From Malachius bipustulatus (Eukaryota > Arthropoda > Insecta > Coleoptera > Melyridae), in NCBI GenBank assembly GCA_910589415.1, contig OU342630.1:13611867-13675866 (forward strand): 64,000 bases of DNA, written 5' to 3'. The position numbers were made by a program, and so were the translations under genes. The notes under the pieces are model-generated. The model was not told the DNA's origin, made no database searches, and was given only the letters and a program-made list of their open reading frames with translations. This document shows positions 34,701 to 44,748 of this stretch, one piece after another (position 1 is the first letter of the stretch; every line of letters begins with the position of its first letter).

Positions 34701-35924
34701 ATCTGAGACAACGTATAGCTCTTCTTGGGATAACTTCCCTCTATACTCGACATCCACCATGACTTTACCATCTGGTAAGAACACATCACCTGTGTACGAA
34801 CGAAACGCTACATCCGAGTGTTGAACCGGAGACAAAATGTTGAGATCATTAAATTTTTGACGTGGAATAAATGTGAACCCTGCTCCGGAATCAACCTCAA
34901 ATTCTTGTTCATGGCCATTGATTTTAACTCGTGTAAAATATTTGTCACAATCACCAGCATCTGGTTTCCCATTTTGAAAAATATCTACAATCTTATTCAC
35001 ACCATAATATTTGAATATTTCTTCCTCGTCTTCATTCGAATCGACGGCGTTACTGTGACTGACTTGTTCTTTGACACTATTGACATTTGATTGACTTGTT
35101 AGTAATGTTTTAATACAAACTTTCTTCACATGACCGATTTTCTTACAGCCGGTACACTGAAGGGAATTGCGATCTGTTCTACATTCATTCACTCGATGAT
35201 TGTTCCGACCGCAACGTAAACATAAGTTGTGAATTCCTAGTTTTACATAGTCGACCCGGGGTCGTGGTAAAGAACGACGACTATCATACCTTGTCTCTTC
35301 TTGATTTTTAACTTCGTATCTCTGTCTAGGTCGGGATATGTAATTGACATCCATAGCCATTGCTGATAATGTGCTTACGTGTGATTGACCTGTAATCTCT
35401 TCATTACCTAATTTTGATGCCTCTATAGTCTGAGCTTTTAATAACGTTTCTTCAAAATTCAATTCACTGTCAATTAATAACTGTTCTCTTATATCTTTAT
35501 CATATAGACCTCTGATAAACTGGGATTTTAGAAAAATATCGGTCACGGATTTACCACATTCACATTTGAAATGACAATTTTGAGAAAATTTTCGGAGTTG
35601 TATAACATAGTCGTTGATACTTTGTTCAGGACCTTGTTTGTGACTGAGAAATTTATGACGCTCGACTGCAGTATTAGTTTTCGTCACCAACTGTTGTTGG
35701 AGGGTTTTAACAATTTCTTCATAAGTTAATGTAGCTATCTCTTTGGGAGCACTTGCAGTTTTTAGTAGATCATAATGTTCAGCTCCGATGCTGTTTAGGA
35801 GAATTGATCTTGAAGTAGTACTTCCTTTTGTGATACTTTTTAACTCCAAGTAGTTTTCGAAACGTTCCACATATTGTTGAAAACTTTCTTTGGATTTTTC
35901 GAAGGATTCAAAATTATTGTACAT
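31800..35924 (-). CDS. Ty3/gypsy gag-pol polyprotein, 1374 aa
   Basis: One uninterrupted frame encodes the structural and enzymatic proteins for retrotransposition. In order: a Gag-like region (residues 1-230), two CCHC zinc knuckles (Cys235-Cys248 and Cys257-Cys270) that bind RNA, an aspartic protease with DSGA at 345-348, reverse transcriptase with Asp573 and the FDDI catalytic pair at 635-636, RNase H with Asp782, Glu823 and Asp848, and integrase with an HHCC zinc site (His994, His997, Cys1027, Cys1030) and the DD35E triad Asp1058, Asp1113, Glu1149. No chromodomain or env is seen; the C-terminus is basic (RRSSRLRRPP). All catalytic residues checked are present. The start is uncertain: an ATG at 36064 would add about 45 residues but is out of frame because AAATGCTC is repeated in tandem at 35986-36001. 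Confidence 0.95.
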   Translation of the reverse strand: MYNNFESFEKSKESFQQYVERFENYLELKSITKGSTTSRSILLNSIGAEHYDLLKTASAPKEIATLTYEEIVKTLQQQLVTKTNTAVERHKFLSHKQGPEQSINDYVIQLRKFSQNCHFKCECGKSVTDIFLKSQFIRGLYDKDIREQLLIDSELNFEETLLKAQTIEASKLGNEEITGQSHVSTLSAMAMDVNYISRPRQRYEVKNQEETRYDSRRSLPRPRVDYVKLGIHNLCLRCGRNNHRVNECRTDRNSLQCTGCKKIGHVKKVCIKTLLTSQSNVNSVKEQVSHSNAVDSNEDEEEIFKYYGVNKIVDIFQNGKPDAGDCDKYFTRVKINGHEQEFEVDSGAGFTFIPRQKFNDLNILSPVQHSDVAFRSYTGDVFLPDGKVMVDVEYRGKLSQEELYVVSDKYDALLGRVWIRHLKINLQEIDKERSIIITKEPNNKIQPVEEIFSKYQGVFSEKIGTIPKFKVSLQLRKNVKPIFHREREVPYALREKVEKELESLESQGIISKVNASDWGSPLVVIPKPDGNVRLCVDYKVGVNERLVSANYPIRKIDEILNTLRDSKYFCTLDLYKAYLHVKVDDESSQIQTISTHRGTYRMNRLSFGIKTAPSEFNRIIDQILRDLPKTVSYFDDIIVHGRTQEECHKNLDMCLQKMKEYDIHLNAKKCKFFSTKIEYLGYIIEHNKISKSPNKIKAITEMPRPANIEDVRRFLGMVTYYSRFLPSNSTTTYPLRQLLKKNARFNWSNACEAAFTKLKNEIAGDRTVTPYDPTLPIVLTCDASPVGVAGVLSHIVNDVEQPIAFASRALTAAELNYSQLDREALAIVFAVAHFFNYLFGRHFKLATDNRPLTRIFHQNSKLPPMTSARLLRYAAYLSSFDYEVIFKKGSENVDADCLSRAPIKQHKLSGDQAINKEINSVCMRSVNEISTNLINAEVIHKETISDYELSRIIQEMEINPELSYDFTLEAGILFRGQRVVIPKVLQPTVLNELHRTHIGITKMKQLARRYVYWKGIDRDIETLSRTCQMCAEIKRNPTKVPLHPWDDPEENWDRIHVDYAGPFQDHFFLIVVDAKSRWCEIKICRSAPTSSHTIEMLSDIFASHGYPHVLVSDNATIFVSREFNLYCARNGIMQKLIAPGHPATNGLAERNVQTLKNRLKTMSKDRIPMQTKINEILFRYRATPLADNESPAEKYLRRAFRIQLDALFPIQPHKTQSIPKRNEQTGKGDRHLEVSDRVQVRCYIQNQEVWRMGEIIQKLGQLHYQVRLDNGYTIKRHINQLRKTGVKKNPVLFAPIYRPLSEQKTDTDKSNHDNHPVKTAEGSFENSTEEYKVEQGEGQEDTQQPLPEARNIPVPRRSSRLRRPPNHFDDYIRF

Positions 35925-36176
35925 AATTGTAGTATTAGGGGTAGGTTCAGTAACCTCCTGACGCTGTTGCTGTTGTCTGGTAGTTAAATGCTCAAATGCT
36001 CCAGCATTGCTGCAAAACTCTCCTGTTGCAGCTTCAAAAATTGTTGGAACTGATTGGGGTCCATTTTGTTCTTTGTTTTTTCTTTAATTTAGATTACAGC
36101 AGCTCTGTTCTAGCTTTGCGGACACTTGATATTCTGTGTTGTGTTGTAATGATTTATGCTTCACCTCGTCGCCAAT
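35925..36176 (-). other. gypsy leader and frameshifted gag start
   Basis: Between the 5' LTR and the open frame lie the presumed primer-binding site (next to 36176) and an ATG at 36062-36064. The frame from that ATG hits a stop after 26 codons. The 8-bp tandem repeat at 35986-36001 accounts for the shift: 140 bp separate the two ATGs, and 132 (a multiple of three) remain if one repeat is discounted. This copy may make a shortened Gag or none. Confidence 0.75.
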
Positions 36177-37115
36177 TATTATGTTTGAATAAACTGAATA
36201 AAGGAAAATGTTCATGTCTTCATACTTTTATTGATCAGGATACAATAATCTAATATAGTGATGAGCGATATATAACGAACTGTGATTTAATCACTGATAT
36301 CTAAAAATCACGAACTGTGACTGCTATCGAAAGTCAAACAAAACCGTGAAGTGATCACGACTTCACGAAATCACGACGAGGCGCGGGATACGAGACGCGA
36401 CGCGACGATCGGGTTGTGTTTTTGTGATTTTGATGTGATGATGTGAAACAGTGAAACAGGAACAGGGAACAGGGCACAGGGCTGAACTGAACTGGAAGAC
36501 AGACACACAGACAGTCGAGCTCGCGCAAACGGCGGAAGACTGTACGGTCGAATTTCGCTTCGCTTTCAAAAGTTTTTAAAATTTTTTTAAATGTACTAGG
36601 TAATATTATTACCTAAAAATGCCAAATAAAATCAAGACTGACAAAAATACCATATTTATCTTATCATAACATATAACTGTATAATTTTACTTTTTGAAGA
36701 ATTAAATATTTTATTTTTTTGTTTCCGTTTAACTTGAATAATTTGTTATGTTTATTTTTACCCGGTCCCTGATCAAACCAGCAACGTTAAATCACGTCAC
36801 GACAGGCTGCATAAATATTTAGCTATGTGCCAAGCTTGCCATGACTAATATGTAACAGATTGAAAAGTCGTGATCACGTCACGTCTTAAAATCACTGATA
36901 TCAAAAAATCACGATATCAGTTAACAGCGTGATTTAAAAGTCACGGTATCGCTCATCACTAATCTAATAATACAGTAGTTATTTTTCTATTCCCTTTTTA
37001 GTATGAAGTTTAAAAGTCAACATGACATGTCAACGTCATTTTGAATACAAAGATATCTTCTGTCATTGCTGTAAACATCTAAACTAAACTCAAACTCAAT
37101 ATGTTGGATATAACA
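36177..37115 (-). repeat. 5' LTR of the Ty3/gypsy element, interrupted
   Basis: LTR sequence at 36177-36255 and 36962-37115 flanks a 706-bp insertion. Taking out the insert and one copy of its 8-bp duplication leaves 225 bp, exactly 9 bp longer than the other LTR owing to an ACTGAATAA tandem repeat near 36191. The promoter of this copy is therefore physically split. Confidence 0.92.
36256..36961. mobile_element. hAT-like MITE inside the gypsy LTR, 706 bp
   Basis: The terminal repeats TAGTGATGAGCGATA are exact mirrors, and a perfect 8-bp duplication ATCTAATA (36248-36255, 36962-36969) flanks the insert; both are typical of hAT transposons. Subterminal copies of ATCACTGATATC lie at both ends. 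The centre (36370-36560) is GC-rich with AACAGG-type repeats and no transposase, so it depends on another element. Confidence 0.9.
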
Positions 37116-37235
37116 ATAGGGAACAGATATCGAGTGTGACATCATTTGAAAGCTACTTGAAAATTCTCTTTACAACGATATCTAACATTTTGGGTTTCAC
37201 TTACATGCAGGGTGGTCCAAAAAGAATTTTTCGTT
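37116..37235. repeat. family F remainder after the gypsy insertion
   Basis: Continues the F unit from TAGGGAACAGATATCGAGTG to GCAGGGTGGTCC, the part missing from the copy cut at 31416. Confidence 0.85.
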
Positions 37236-37244
37236 GGGCCAGCC

Positions 37245-37512
37245 TGTATGTAAGCGAATTTTTTTGTTATTATTTTTTTCATACCGAATGACATAGAAAA
37301 ACAATATGGCGGCCATAAGAAAAACAAAAGTTGGCTATGAAAACTTTGGGATCTAGTTGGCTTTGAAAATTTTTGTCATGTCAAACGGATAGCTTTTGAC
37401 GACTTATGTGTAAGCCTACAAAAAATAATTAATTTCCAATAAAAAAAAAGATATGGGTAAAATAAGAAATTTCGATTTTTCAGTTTTTTCAGGATATTTC
37501 AGCAACGACTGA
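37245..37512. mobile_element. family A right arm only
   Basis: Contains AATATGGCGGCCATAAGAAA (37302-37321), the core GGATAGCTTTTGACGACTTA and the shoulder TTTTTTCAGGATATTTCAGC. The left arm is absent. The LINE 3' end follows directly, so the LINE probably inserted into this element. Confidence 0.7.
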
Positions 37513-37631
37513 AAATAATAATAATAATAATAAATGTGCTTTATTGATCATACGTAACCACAATTTTACAACCAAATCATTATAAATTATAATCCTGGAT
37601 GATCAATCTCAAGGTGAGGTTCAGCTTGGGA
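37513..37631 (-). mobile_element. LINE 3' end with AATAAA and TTA-repeat tail
   Basis: Read on the minus strand the sequence ends GATCAATAAAGCACATTTAT followed by an ATT repeat, i.e. a polyadenylation-like signal and a microsatellite tail of the CR1/Jockey kind. It continues the LINE pieces at 38517-39648 and 49105-49710 once the MITE at 37636-38516 is discounted. Confidence 0.75.
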
Positions 37632-37635
37632 TATA

Positions 37636-38516
37636 CAGTGTGACCCATTTGTTCTTGAAACACCCTGTAGAATCTTAATTTATGGTGCGATTTTGAAAAA
37701 AAATCTTTTAAACCATAGAGCTTGATAAACTACATTTTGGGAGCAAAAAGCGTCTCATTCCTACAAAATCCAGGGCCTACTAGATCAGTGTTTACTTGTA
37801 AAATCTCAAAAATCCATATTAGCGATTTTTTTAGAAAAAAACTGGGCACGCCACGGGATTCACCAGCCCTCAAAACGGTATTGTACCAAATTTTATTGGA
37901 AATGTCAGAGTAAAAAGGATCTTGTAGTTATTTTAAAAATTCATAATAATACTCCGAATTTTCATAAATTGATTTGAAAAAGGTCAAAAGCTATCATAAG
38001 TAAAAATTAAAATTAAAAAAAAAAGTAAAAATAAAGTAAAAATAAAAATAAAAAAAAATAAAAAAAAAATAAAAAAAATAAATAAATAAATAAAAAATTA
38101 TAATTAAAAAATTAAAGTACCTACATTATCACCAACTAGACGTACAATTTCTATTTTGTCTCTCTTGACCTTTTCGAATAAATTAATGAAAATTCGGAGT
38201 TCTATTATGAATTTCTAAAATAACTGCAAGATCCTTATTACTCTGACATTTCCAATAAAATTTAGTACAGTAACGTTTTGAGGACTGGTGAATCCAGTAG
38301 CGTGCACAGTTTTTTTTCTAAAAAAGTCGCTAATATGAATTTTTGAGATTTTACAAGTAAACACTGATCTAGTAGGCCTTGGATTTTGTAGGAATGAGAC
38401 GCTTTTTGCTCCCAAAATATAGTTTATCAAGCTCTATGATTTAAAAGCAATTTCTTTAAAATCGCACCATAAATTAAGATTCTACAGGGTGTTTCAAGAA
38501 CAAATGGGTCACACTG
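37636..38516. mobile_element. palindromic TA-flanked MITE in the LINE 3' region
   Basis: CAGTGTGACCCATTTGTTCT is mirrored at 38497-38516 with TATA/TA outside. The arms are nearly identical for about 300 bp (GCTTGATAAACTACATTTTGG pairs with CCAAAATATAGTTTATCAAGC). The loop at 38000-38110 is an A-rich AAAT microsatellite. Confidence 0.85.
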
Positions 38517-39648
38517 TATATCCTTTACTGCTCTGCCACCTAAACCTTGTGATCCTAACAACTCAATAGATATAAAGTTTTCACCTAATACTAACCTAAC
38601 CTACCTAGCCTAATCTGCAATCAGTAAAATCAGTAAGATAACAAAAAGATAAAGACAAAGTATAAAGTGAGTACAATTACATTTCCGCTCTGACTCCTCT
38701 CCCCCCGCCACAAGCATCCGTCCTCCTATCCCCGACCCTGATTCCTATGACCCTATGAGTTTCCTATTGCCTACAGTAGGTATTCACGGACTGTTTCTTT
38801 AAACTTGCGAAGATTAAGTTGTTTGAACTTGAAGGGTATGTCGTTATACATATAACAGATTTGGTAAGTGAATGATCTTTTAAAAATAGTTTTCTTATAC
38901 CTAGGTAGAGAAATCAAGCCTCTAATAAATCTGGTTCCTATATTGTGCACGTCAGTCCTGAAAGTGATTTTATTATAAAGATATGGGGGTGTTTTGTACA
39001 TCAATATCTTTTGGAACAGACATACGCTCTGTAACACCCTCCTTATCGGGATTAATTTTTAATGACAGTTGTTTGGAGGCCTCGTAAATGAACTTTAAGT
39101 CAGAGCTGACAACCCGAGCAGCCTCTCTCCACTCCGATGGTCTAAATTTGTAATATATCTGCGCGTCGTCAGCATATGCATGTATGGAACAACCTCTGAC
39201 ATTCCTGATCAAGACAGATGTATAAATGGAATACAGCAATGGTGAGAGACAAGAGCCCTGTGGGACACCCCGTGTGACCGGCAGTCTAGCTGACAGACTG
39301 CCTCCAAGAGACACACTTTGGCTCCTGGATGTAAGAAAATTACTCACCAGTTCTACTGCGCGTTTGCTAAGACCTATGTACTTTAAACTTCAGCCAAAGT
39401 TTGATGATTAACCGTGTCAAATGCTTTACTATAGTCCAAAAGGATAAGTATGGACACAAAGCCAGAATCAATCGCAGCAAGTACATCATCTGTAACCCCT
39501 AGAAGTACTGTTGTGCAGCTAAAACCAGATCTGAATCCAGATTGATTGTCGGGTAATTGATCATTTTTATCGAGAAAGTTACTTAATTGTGAATACATAA
39601 TCTTCTCGAATATTTTGGAACAAGCTGGCAAGATACTAATAGGTCTTA
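38517..39648 (-). pseudogene. LINE reverse transcriptase, C-terminal part
   Basis: Minus-strand frames read PACSKIFEKIMYSQLSNFLD and LLDYSKAFDTVNH (RT palm, first Asp), GVPQGSCLSPLLYSIYTSVL (fingers/palm) and HAYADDAQIYY (the catalytic ADD). They are followed by a C-terminal region ending FKETVREYLL at 38771. Frameshifts near 39380 and 39000 and an apparent deletion of the thumb region make it non-functional. The order matches the CR1/Jockey group. The upstream half of the same gene lies at 49105-49710, separated by a 9456-bp insertion. Confidence 0.85.
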
Positions 39649-39689
39649 CCCAAGCAACACCCCATAGTCTAATTGACGTCTATATATGG

Positions 39690-41660
39690 TCGATCACGTC
39701 TAAAACACGTTTCGGTCTAGTCTTCGATTAGTAATAGATGTGTTTTAGATGCCACCATAATTACATCTAACTGGTACACATTTATTAGATGTATTTTTTA
39801 CATATACTTTTAGATGAACAAATAGCAACAAATGATTATACATAAGAGTTATTTGTTTTCTCTGATGAAACACAACAAAATATGTGTATTTCATATGAAA
39901 ATTCTCTCAATTTAATTATATTGAAATATGGTAGATCAATCGGTATCTAATAGACATATCTTAGATGTCCCCATTATTACGTCTACGGCTATACATTTAA
40001 TAGATGCATTTTGAAAAATAGCAACAAATCATTATACATAAGGTTTATTTGTTATGTCCGATGAAACACAACAAAATATGTGGATTTTATATGAAAATCT
40101 GTCAATTTAATTAAATTGAAATGTGATAGATCGATCGGCATTAAATAGACATATTTTAGATGTCCACATTATTACGTCTACGTGTATACATTTTCTAGAT
40201 GTATTTTGTAATTTTATTTTTGGATACACAAATAGCAACAAATTATTATAATACACATAAGAGTTTATTTGTTATATCCGACGAAACACAACAAAATATG
40301 TGTATTTGATATAAAAATTCCCTCAATTTAATTAAATTGAAATGTGGTAGATCGATCGACATATAATAGACATATCTTAGATGTCGACATTATTACGTCT
40401 ACGAGTATACATTTTCTAGATGTATTTTGTCATTTTATTTTTGGAAATACAAAGCAGCAACAAATTATTATGCATATAAGAGTTTATTTGTTATATCCGA
40501 TGAAATACAACAAAATATGTGTATTTTATATAAAAATTCCTTCAATTTAATTAAATTGAAATGTGGTAGATCGATCGACATATAATAGACATATCTTAGA
40601 TATCGGCATTATTACGTCTACGAGTATACATTTTCTAGATGTATTTTGTCATTTTATTTTTGAATGTACAAAGCAGCAACAAATTATTATGCATATAAGA
40701 GTTTATTTGTTATATCCGATGAAATACAACAAAATATGTGTATTTTATATAAAAATTCCTTCAATTTAATTAAATTGAAATGTGGTAGATCGATCGACGT
40801 ATAATAGACATATCTTAGATGTCGGCATTATTACGTCTACGAGTATACATTTTCTAGATGTATTTTGTCATTTTATTTTTGGATGTACAAAACAGCAACA
40901 AATTATTATGCATATAAGAGTTTATTTGTTATATCCGATGAAATACTACAAAATATGTGTATTTTATATGAAAATTACCTCAATTTAATTAAATTGAAAT
41001 GTGGTAGATCGATCGACATATAATAGACATATCTTAGATGTCGGCATTATTACGTCTACGAGTATACATTTTCTAGATGTATTTTGTCATTTTATTTTTG
41101 GATGTACAAAACAGCAACAAATTATTATGCATATAAGAGTTTATTTGTCATATCCGATTAAACACAATAAAATATATGTATTTTATATAAAAATTCCCTC
41201 AATTTAATTAAATTGAAATGTGGTAGATCGATCGGCATATAATAGACATATCTTAGATGTCGACATTATTACGTCTACGAGTATACATTTTCTAGATTTA
41301 TTTTGTCATTTTATTTTTGGCAGCAACAAATTATTATGCACATAAGAGTTTATTTGTTATATCCGATGAAACACAACAAAATATGTGTATTTTATATAAA
41401 AATTCCCTCAATATAATTAAATTGAAATGTGGTAGTTCGATCGTCATATAATAGACATATCTTATATGTCCACATTACTACGTCTACGAATATACATTTT
41501 CTAGATGTATTTTTTGTAATTTTATTTTTGGATATACAAAGCAGCAACAAATTATTATGCACATAAGAGTTTATTTGTCATATCAGATGAAATACAACAA
41601 AATATGTGTATTTCATATAAAAATTCCTTCAATTTAAATAAATTGAAATGTGGTAGATCG
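39690..41660. repeat. 219-bp tandem array, about nine units
   Basis: The landmark GTGGTAGATCGATCG recurs near 40343, 40562, 40781, 41000 and 41219, an exact 219-bp step, with diverged and slightly shorter units at either end (from about 39924 and to 41645). Each unit carries TAGACATATCTTAGATGTC, ATTACGTCTACGAGTATACA and TTCTAGATGTATTTTG. The four central units are the most alike, as expected of unequal exchange. The repeated 68-codon frames are a by-product of the repeat and are not taken as genes. Confidence 0.93.
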
Positions 41661-42675
41661 ACTTTAATCAAAAATTTATGACGACAAAAGCTCATTAGAG
41701 GAATTCAAAGCTATAATTTTATTCGCGAATACAATAAATTGAAAAATTAGATAGGTACCTACATCCGAAACCAAAACAATACATGCAGTCATCAGATGGT
41801 CAACAAATTACGCTCACCGAACACGCATATATAGGTATAGTCGAAGTCGTCCCTTCTCCCCTTCCCGTTCACCCCTTATTCCTTTGTCTTTCCCGTAGGT
41901 TTGTCTTCTGAGTTGCGCGCTGTTGCCAGAGTAATTACTTGAAAAAATAAATTTTTAACTAGCATTCGGACTACAAATATCTTCAATGCGTGAATTTATA
42001 AAGTAGAATTATTAAATTCATTTATTTCATTATTTTTAGTAAAATATATACATAATAAAAAATATATTAGGTACTACAATAAAATATTAATGTTATTATT
42101 CAAAAAATAAATTTACTTTATTTTTTATTAATTTTTAAATAATTATATTATGTTGGAATAATTATTATCGATCATATAGTACAGAATATACCTACCTATT
42201 GTTTACTGTATTTTTCAGAAAAAGTAGGGATGTTACAAATTATTCTTTACATCTGGCAACGCTAACCTGTTCTGGGTCCTGGACCTGCCGGGCCGGGAGA
42301 CAACAAGCAAGCACAGTCAAGCAGATCGCAGACGAATAATTGTAAATGGTTGAATAAAGAAAGATTTATTACAGATTCCGACCGACCGAATTCCTGACTA
42401 ATAACTGAATATTATGTAGATTATGCATTTCAACCTGCTTTCAGTTTCAATAAAGATACGATATTATATTATTTTTCAAAATAAAAAATAAAAAAATTGG
42501 AAAGTACGTACGTACCTACCTTACCTACCTATTTACCGATGCAGTTCACAAACACTAGGTAGGGATATATGATATGTAGTATGTACCTATATTTGTAAGC
42601 AATTTTATGGTCAAATTATCCTAAATTTAATAATAATTTTTTTTAAAGTGATGCATGACGTCATATTTTCTTATA
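41661..42675. other. interior of the large element, unassigned
   Basis: Non-repetitive and varied in composition. 42260-42330 is GC-rich (CCTGCCGGGCCGGGAGACAA), and GTTGAATAAAGAAAGATTTA at 42350 resembles a polyadenylation region. The origin is not identified. Confidence 0.35.
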
Positions 42676-43671
42676 AGTTACACAGCACTTATGGTGGCTA
42701 ACAATTCGATAGGTACTCACCATTGTGACCTCGGAAACGGTAAAAGATATCTTACAGGGTAGGTTAAATTAGAGAAAAGTTGCGCAATTTTATGCTTATT
42801 AAGAATCTGAAAGAAAATTTATGGAAACTTCAGGCGTTGCTGAAATATCCTGAAAAAACTTATAAATGGAGATTTCTTATTTCAATCATATTAGCTTTAT
42901 TATTGAAAAAAAAAAAAATCTGTAGGTTTACATTATCAAAAGCTATCATCTGTCATTTCCAAAATTTTAAAGTCCCGGAGTTTTCATAGTCAACTTTTGT
43001 TTTTCTTATGGTTGTCATATTGTTATTTTCGTGTCATTCGCTATTAAAAAAATCAAGGAAGCAAATAATCACATTCAAAGAAAAATTCTTTAAAATTTTA
43101 TTCTTTTTTCGAAAAAAAAAGAAAATTGTTTCACCGAATAACGTCAATATGACGTTGCGACGTGACATTGCTTATGGGTTTTTTTGTGACATTCGGTTAA
43201 ACTAAGCTTTTTTTCGACAAAAGAAGAACAAAAATTTCTATGAATTTTTTTTTTTGAATGTGATAGATGTGATAGATTATTTTGTTTCTTTTGAAATTTT
43301 ATAACGCGAATGACACGAAAAAACAATATGGCGGCCATAAGAAAAACAAAAGTTGACTATGAAAACTCTGGGATATAAGAGGTCTTGAAAATTTTCGAAA
43401 TGACAGATGATAGCTTTTGATGACTTATGTAAACCTACAAAAATATTTTTTTTTTGGTAATAAAAAAAAGATATGGCCGAAATAGGAAATATCCATTTTT
43501 TATTTTTTTCAGGATATTTCAGCAACGCTTGAAGTTTCCATAAATTTTCTTTCAGATTCTTAATAAGCATAAAATTAGGCAACTTTTCTCTAATTTAACC
43601 GACCTGTATTTTTTAGCGTTTTCGAGATCCTAATGGTGAGCATCGAATTGTTAACCAGCCTGTATATGCCT
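42676..43671. mobile_element. family A MITE, most complete member
   Basis: Both shoulders (TTAAATTAGAGAAAAGTTGC at 42763 and its mirror near 43585), both cores (AAAAGCTATCATCTGTCATT and mirror) and the outer TAACAATTCGAT / ATCGAATTGTTA pairs are present. The right terminus is CAGCCTGTATA. It carries AATATGGCGGCCATAAG at 43325-43341. No coding potential beyond short chance frames. Confidence 0.75.
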
Positions 43672-43689
43672 ATACCTATAGCCATACAC

Positions 43690-44050
43690 AAAGGTAGTCA
43701 TTTCATTTTGAACTAAGAATCTGAAACAAAATTTGCGATAATTTCGGTCGTTGCTGAAATATCCTGAGAGAAACTGAAAAATCGAGAATTCCTATTTTAG
43801 CCATTATCTTTTTTATAGGTACCTAATTGAAAATTGACTATTTATTTTTTGTAGGTAGGTGTACATGAGTTATCAATAGCTATCCACTTGACATTACAAA
43901 AATTTTCTAAGCCAACAAAGCCCACTTTTGATCCCAGGGTTTTCATAGTCAGCTTTCTTATGGCCGACATATTGGTTTTTCATGTCATTCTAAAAAAATC
44001 AATTTAACCAAAAATCTATAAAATAAAAAAATATATTTTCGAAAAAAAAA
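43690..44050. mobile_element. family A partial copy
   Basis: One arm only: AAGAATCTGAAACAAAATTT, GAAATATCCTGAGAGAAACT and the core TATCAATAGCTATCCACTTG. The right half is lost. Confidence 0.6.
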
Positions 44051-44399
44051 TCCCCATGTAGTACATACCACCTGTTATCTCGGACCCCTATAAAATATTT
44101 AGTGCATATTTATGTTTTTATCAAAGTGTTTCATTATAAAAATCGAATTACACCTAAAGGAGTTGAAAAGGGTAAAAAAATATGGTATTTTTTATAGACG
44201 GAAAGTGGCTGCATTCCACCCACATCTGGTATACATAATAATAGTCCAACCAAACCCCTAACTGACTGAACATTCTACTCTACCTTCTTTACTTCTCTAA
44301 ATCTCTCATCTCTCATCTCTTTCTAAATTAGGTATAGTATAGGAGGCAGGGAGCTGAATAATTGTTCTTTCTTCTTGATCTGACTGTATCATTCATTCG

Positions 44400-44675
44400 C
44401 TTTCGGTCGGCTCGGCATTCCTTATTTTGTATCTGGCTTAAGTGGTAGTGTAATCGTAATTAAACTATAATAATGATTATTAAACTACTAATCTGGTGTA
44501 AGCGAGGTGTCTGTGCTGTGGGGGGTGGGGTGGGTGTGTGCGGGAAGCTAGTGACTGAACTTCTGATCTGACTGAAGTAAGAAAAGAAAAGAACTACGAA
44601 GAAGAAGTCGTTCACGTTATTGTGTTGTGTTAGTGTTAATATTAATCATTTGAAGAAAGAAAATTAGACGATTAG
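44400..44675 (+). ncRNA. candidate first exon of a spliced transcript
   Basis: A GC-rich segment with a run GGGGGGTGGGGTGGGTGTG (44520-44538) ends at a strong donor, ATTAG followed by GTAAGTAGG (GT at 44676). The start is not defined. No ATG-initiated frame reaches the donor in the phase that is open in the next exon. It may be a 5' untranslated exon or part of a non-coding RNA. It lies inside the 9456-bp element, so it was either carried in with it or is older DNA trapped by two independent ends. Confidence 0.35.
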
Positions 44676-44748
44676 GTAAGTAGGTAATGCCTAATTTGGT
44701 ATACCCCTAATTTTATTACCTATAATATTTTTCAATAGTTTCTATGTA

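Larger units (their letters stand above)
31417..37115 (-). mobile_element. Ty3/gypsy LTR retrotransposon, near-complete
   Basis: Two LTRs (31417-31632 and, interrupted, 36177-37115) bracket a gag-pol gene read leftwards. ATAGG repeats immediately outside (31412-31416 and 37116-37120) are the 5-bp target duplication, and the host F repeat rejoins across the gap. In element orientation the LTR starts TGTTATATCC. TTGGCGACGAGGTG follows the 5' LTR as the presumed primer-binding site, and a purine-rich GTGTGGGAGAAC precedes the 3' LTR. After removing the hAT-like insert the element is about 5 kb, a normal size for an element without env. Domain order RT, RNase H, integrase places it in Ty3/gypsy; the primer site suggests a mag-like or K02A2.6-like group. 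Confidence 0.95.

Noticed and set aside
32362..35090. Plus-strand frames of 76-111 codons opposite gag-pol
   Set aside because: They are shadows of the long minus-strand polyprotein.
40344..41207. Four consecutive 68-codon frames with nearly the same protein
   Set aside because: They recur with the 219-bp period of a satellite array and have no codon signature; a repeat length divisible by three keeps the frame open.
42780..43582. Frames of 64-101 codons on both strands starting MRNFMLIKNLKENLWKL / MPNFMLIKNLKENLWKL
   Set aside because: They lie in the two arms of a palindromic family A MITE, so the same peptide appears on both strands by symmetry.
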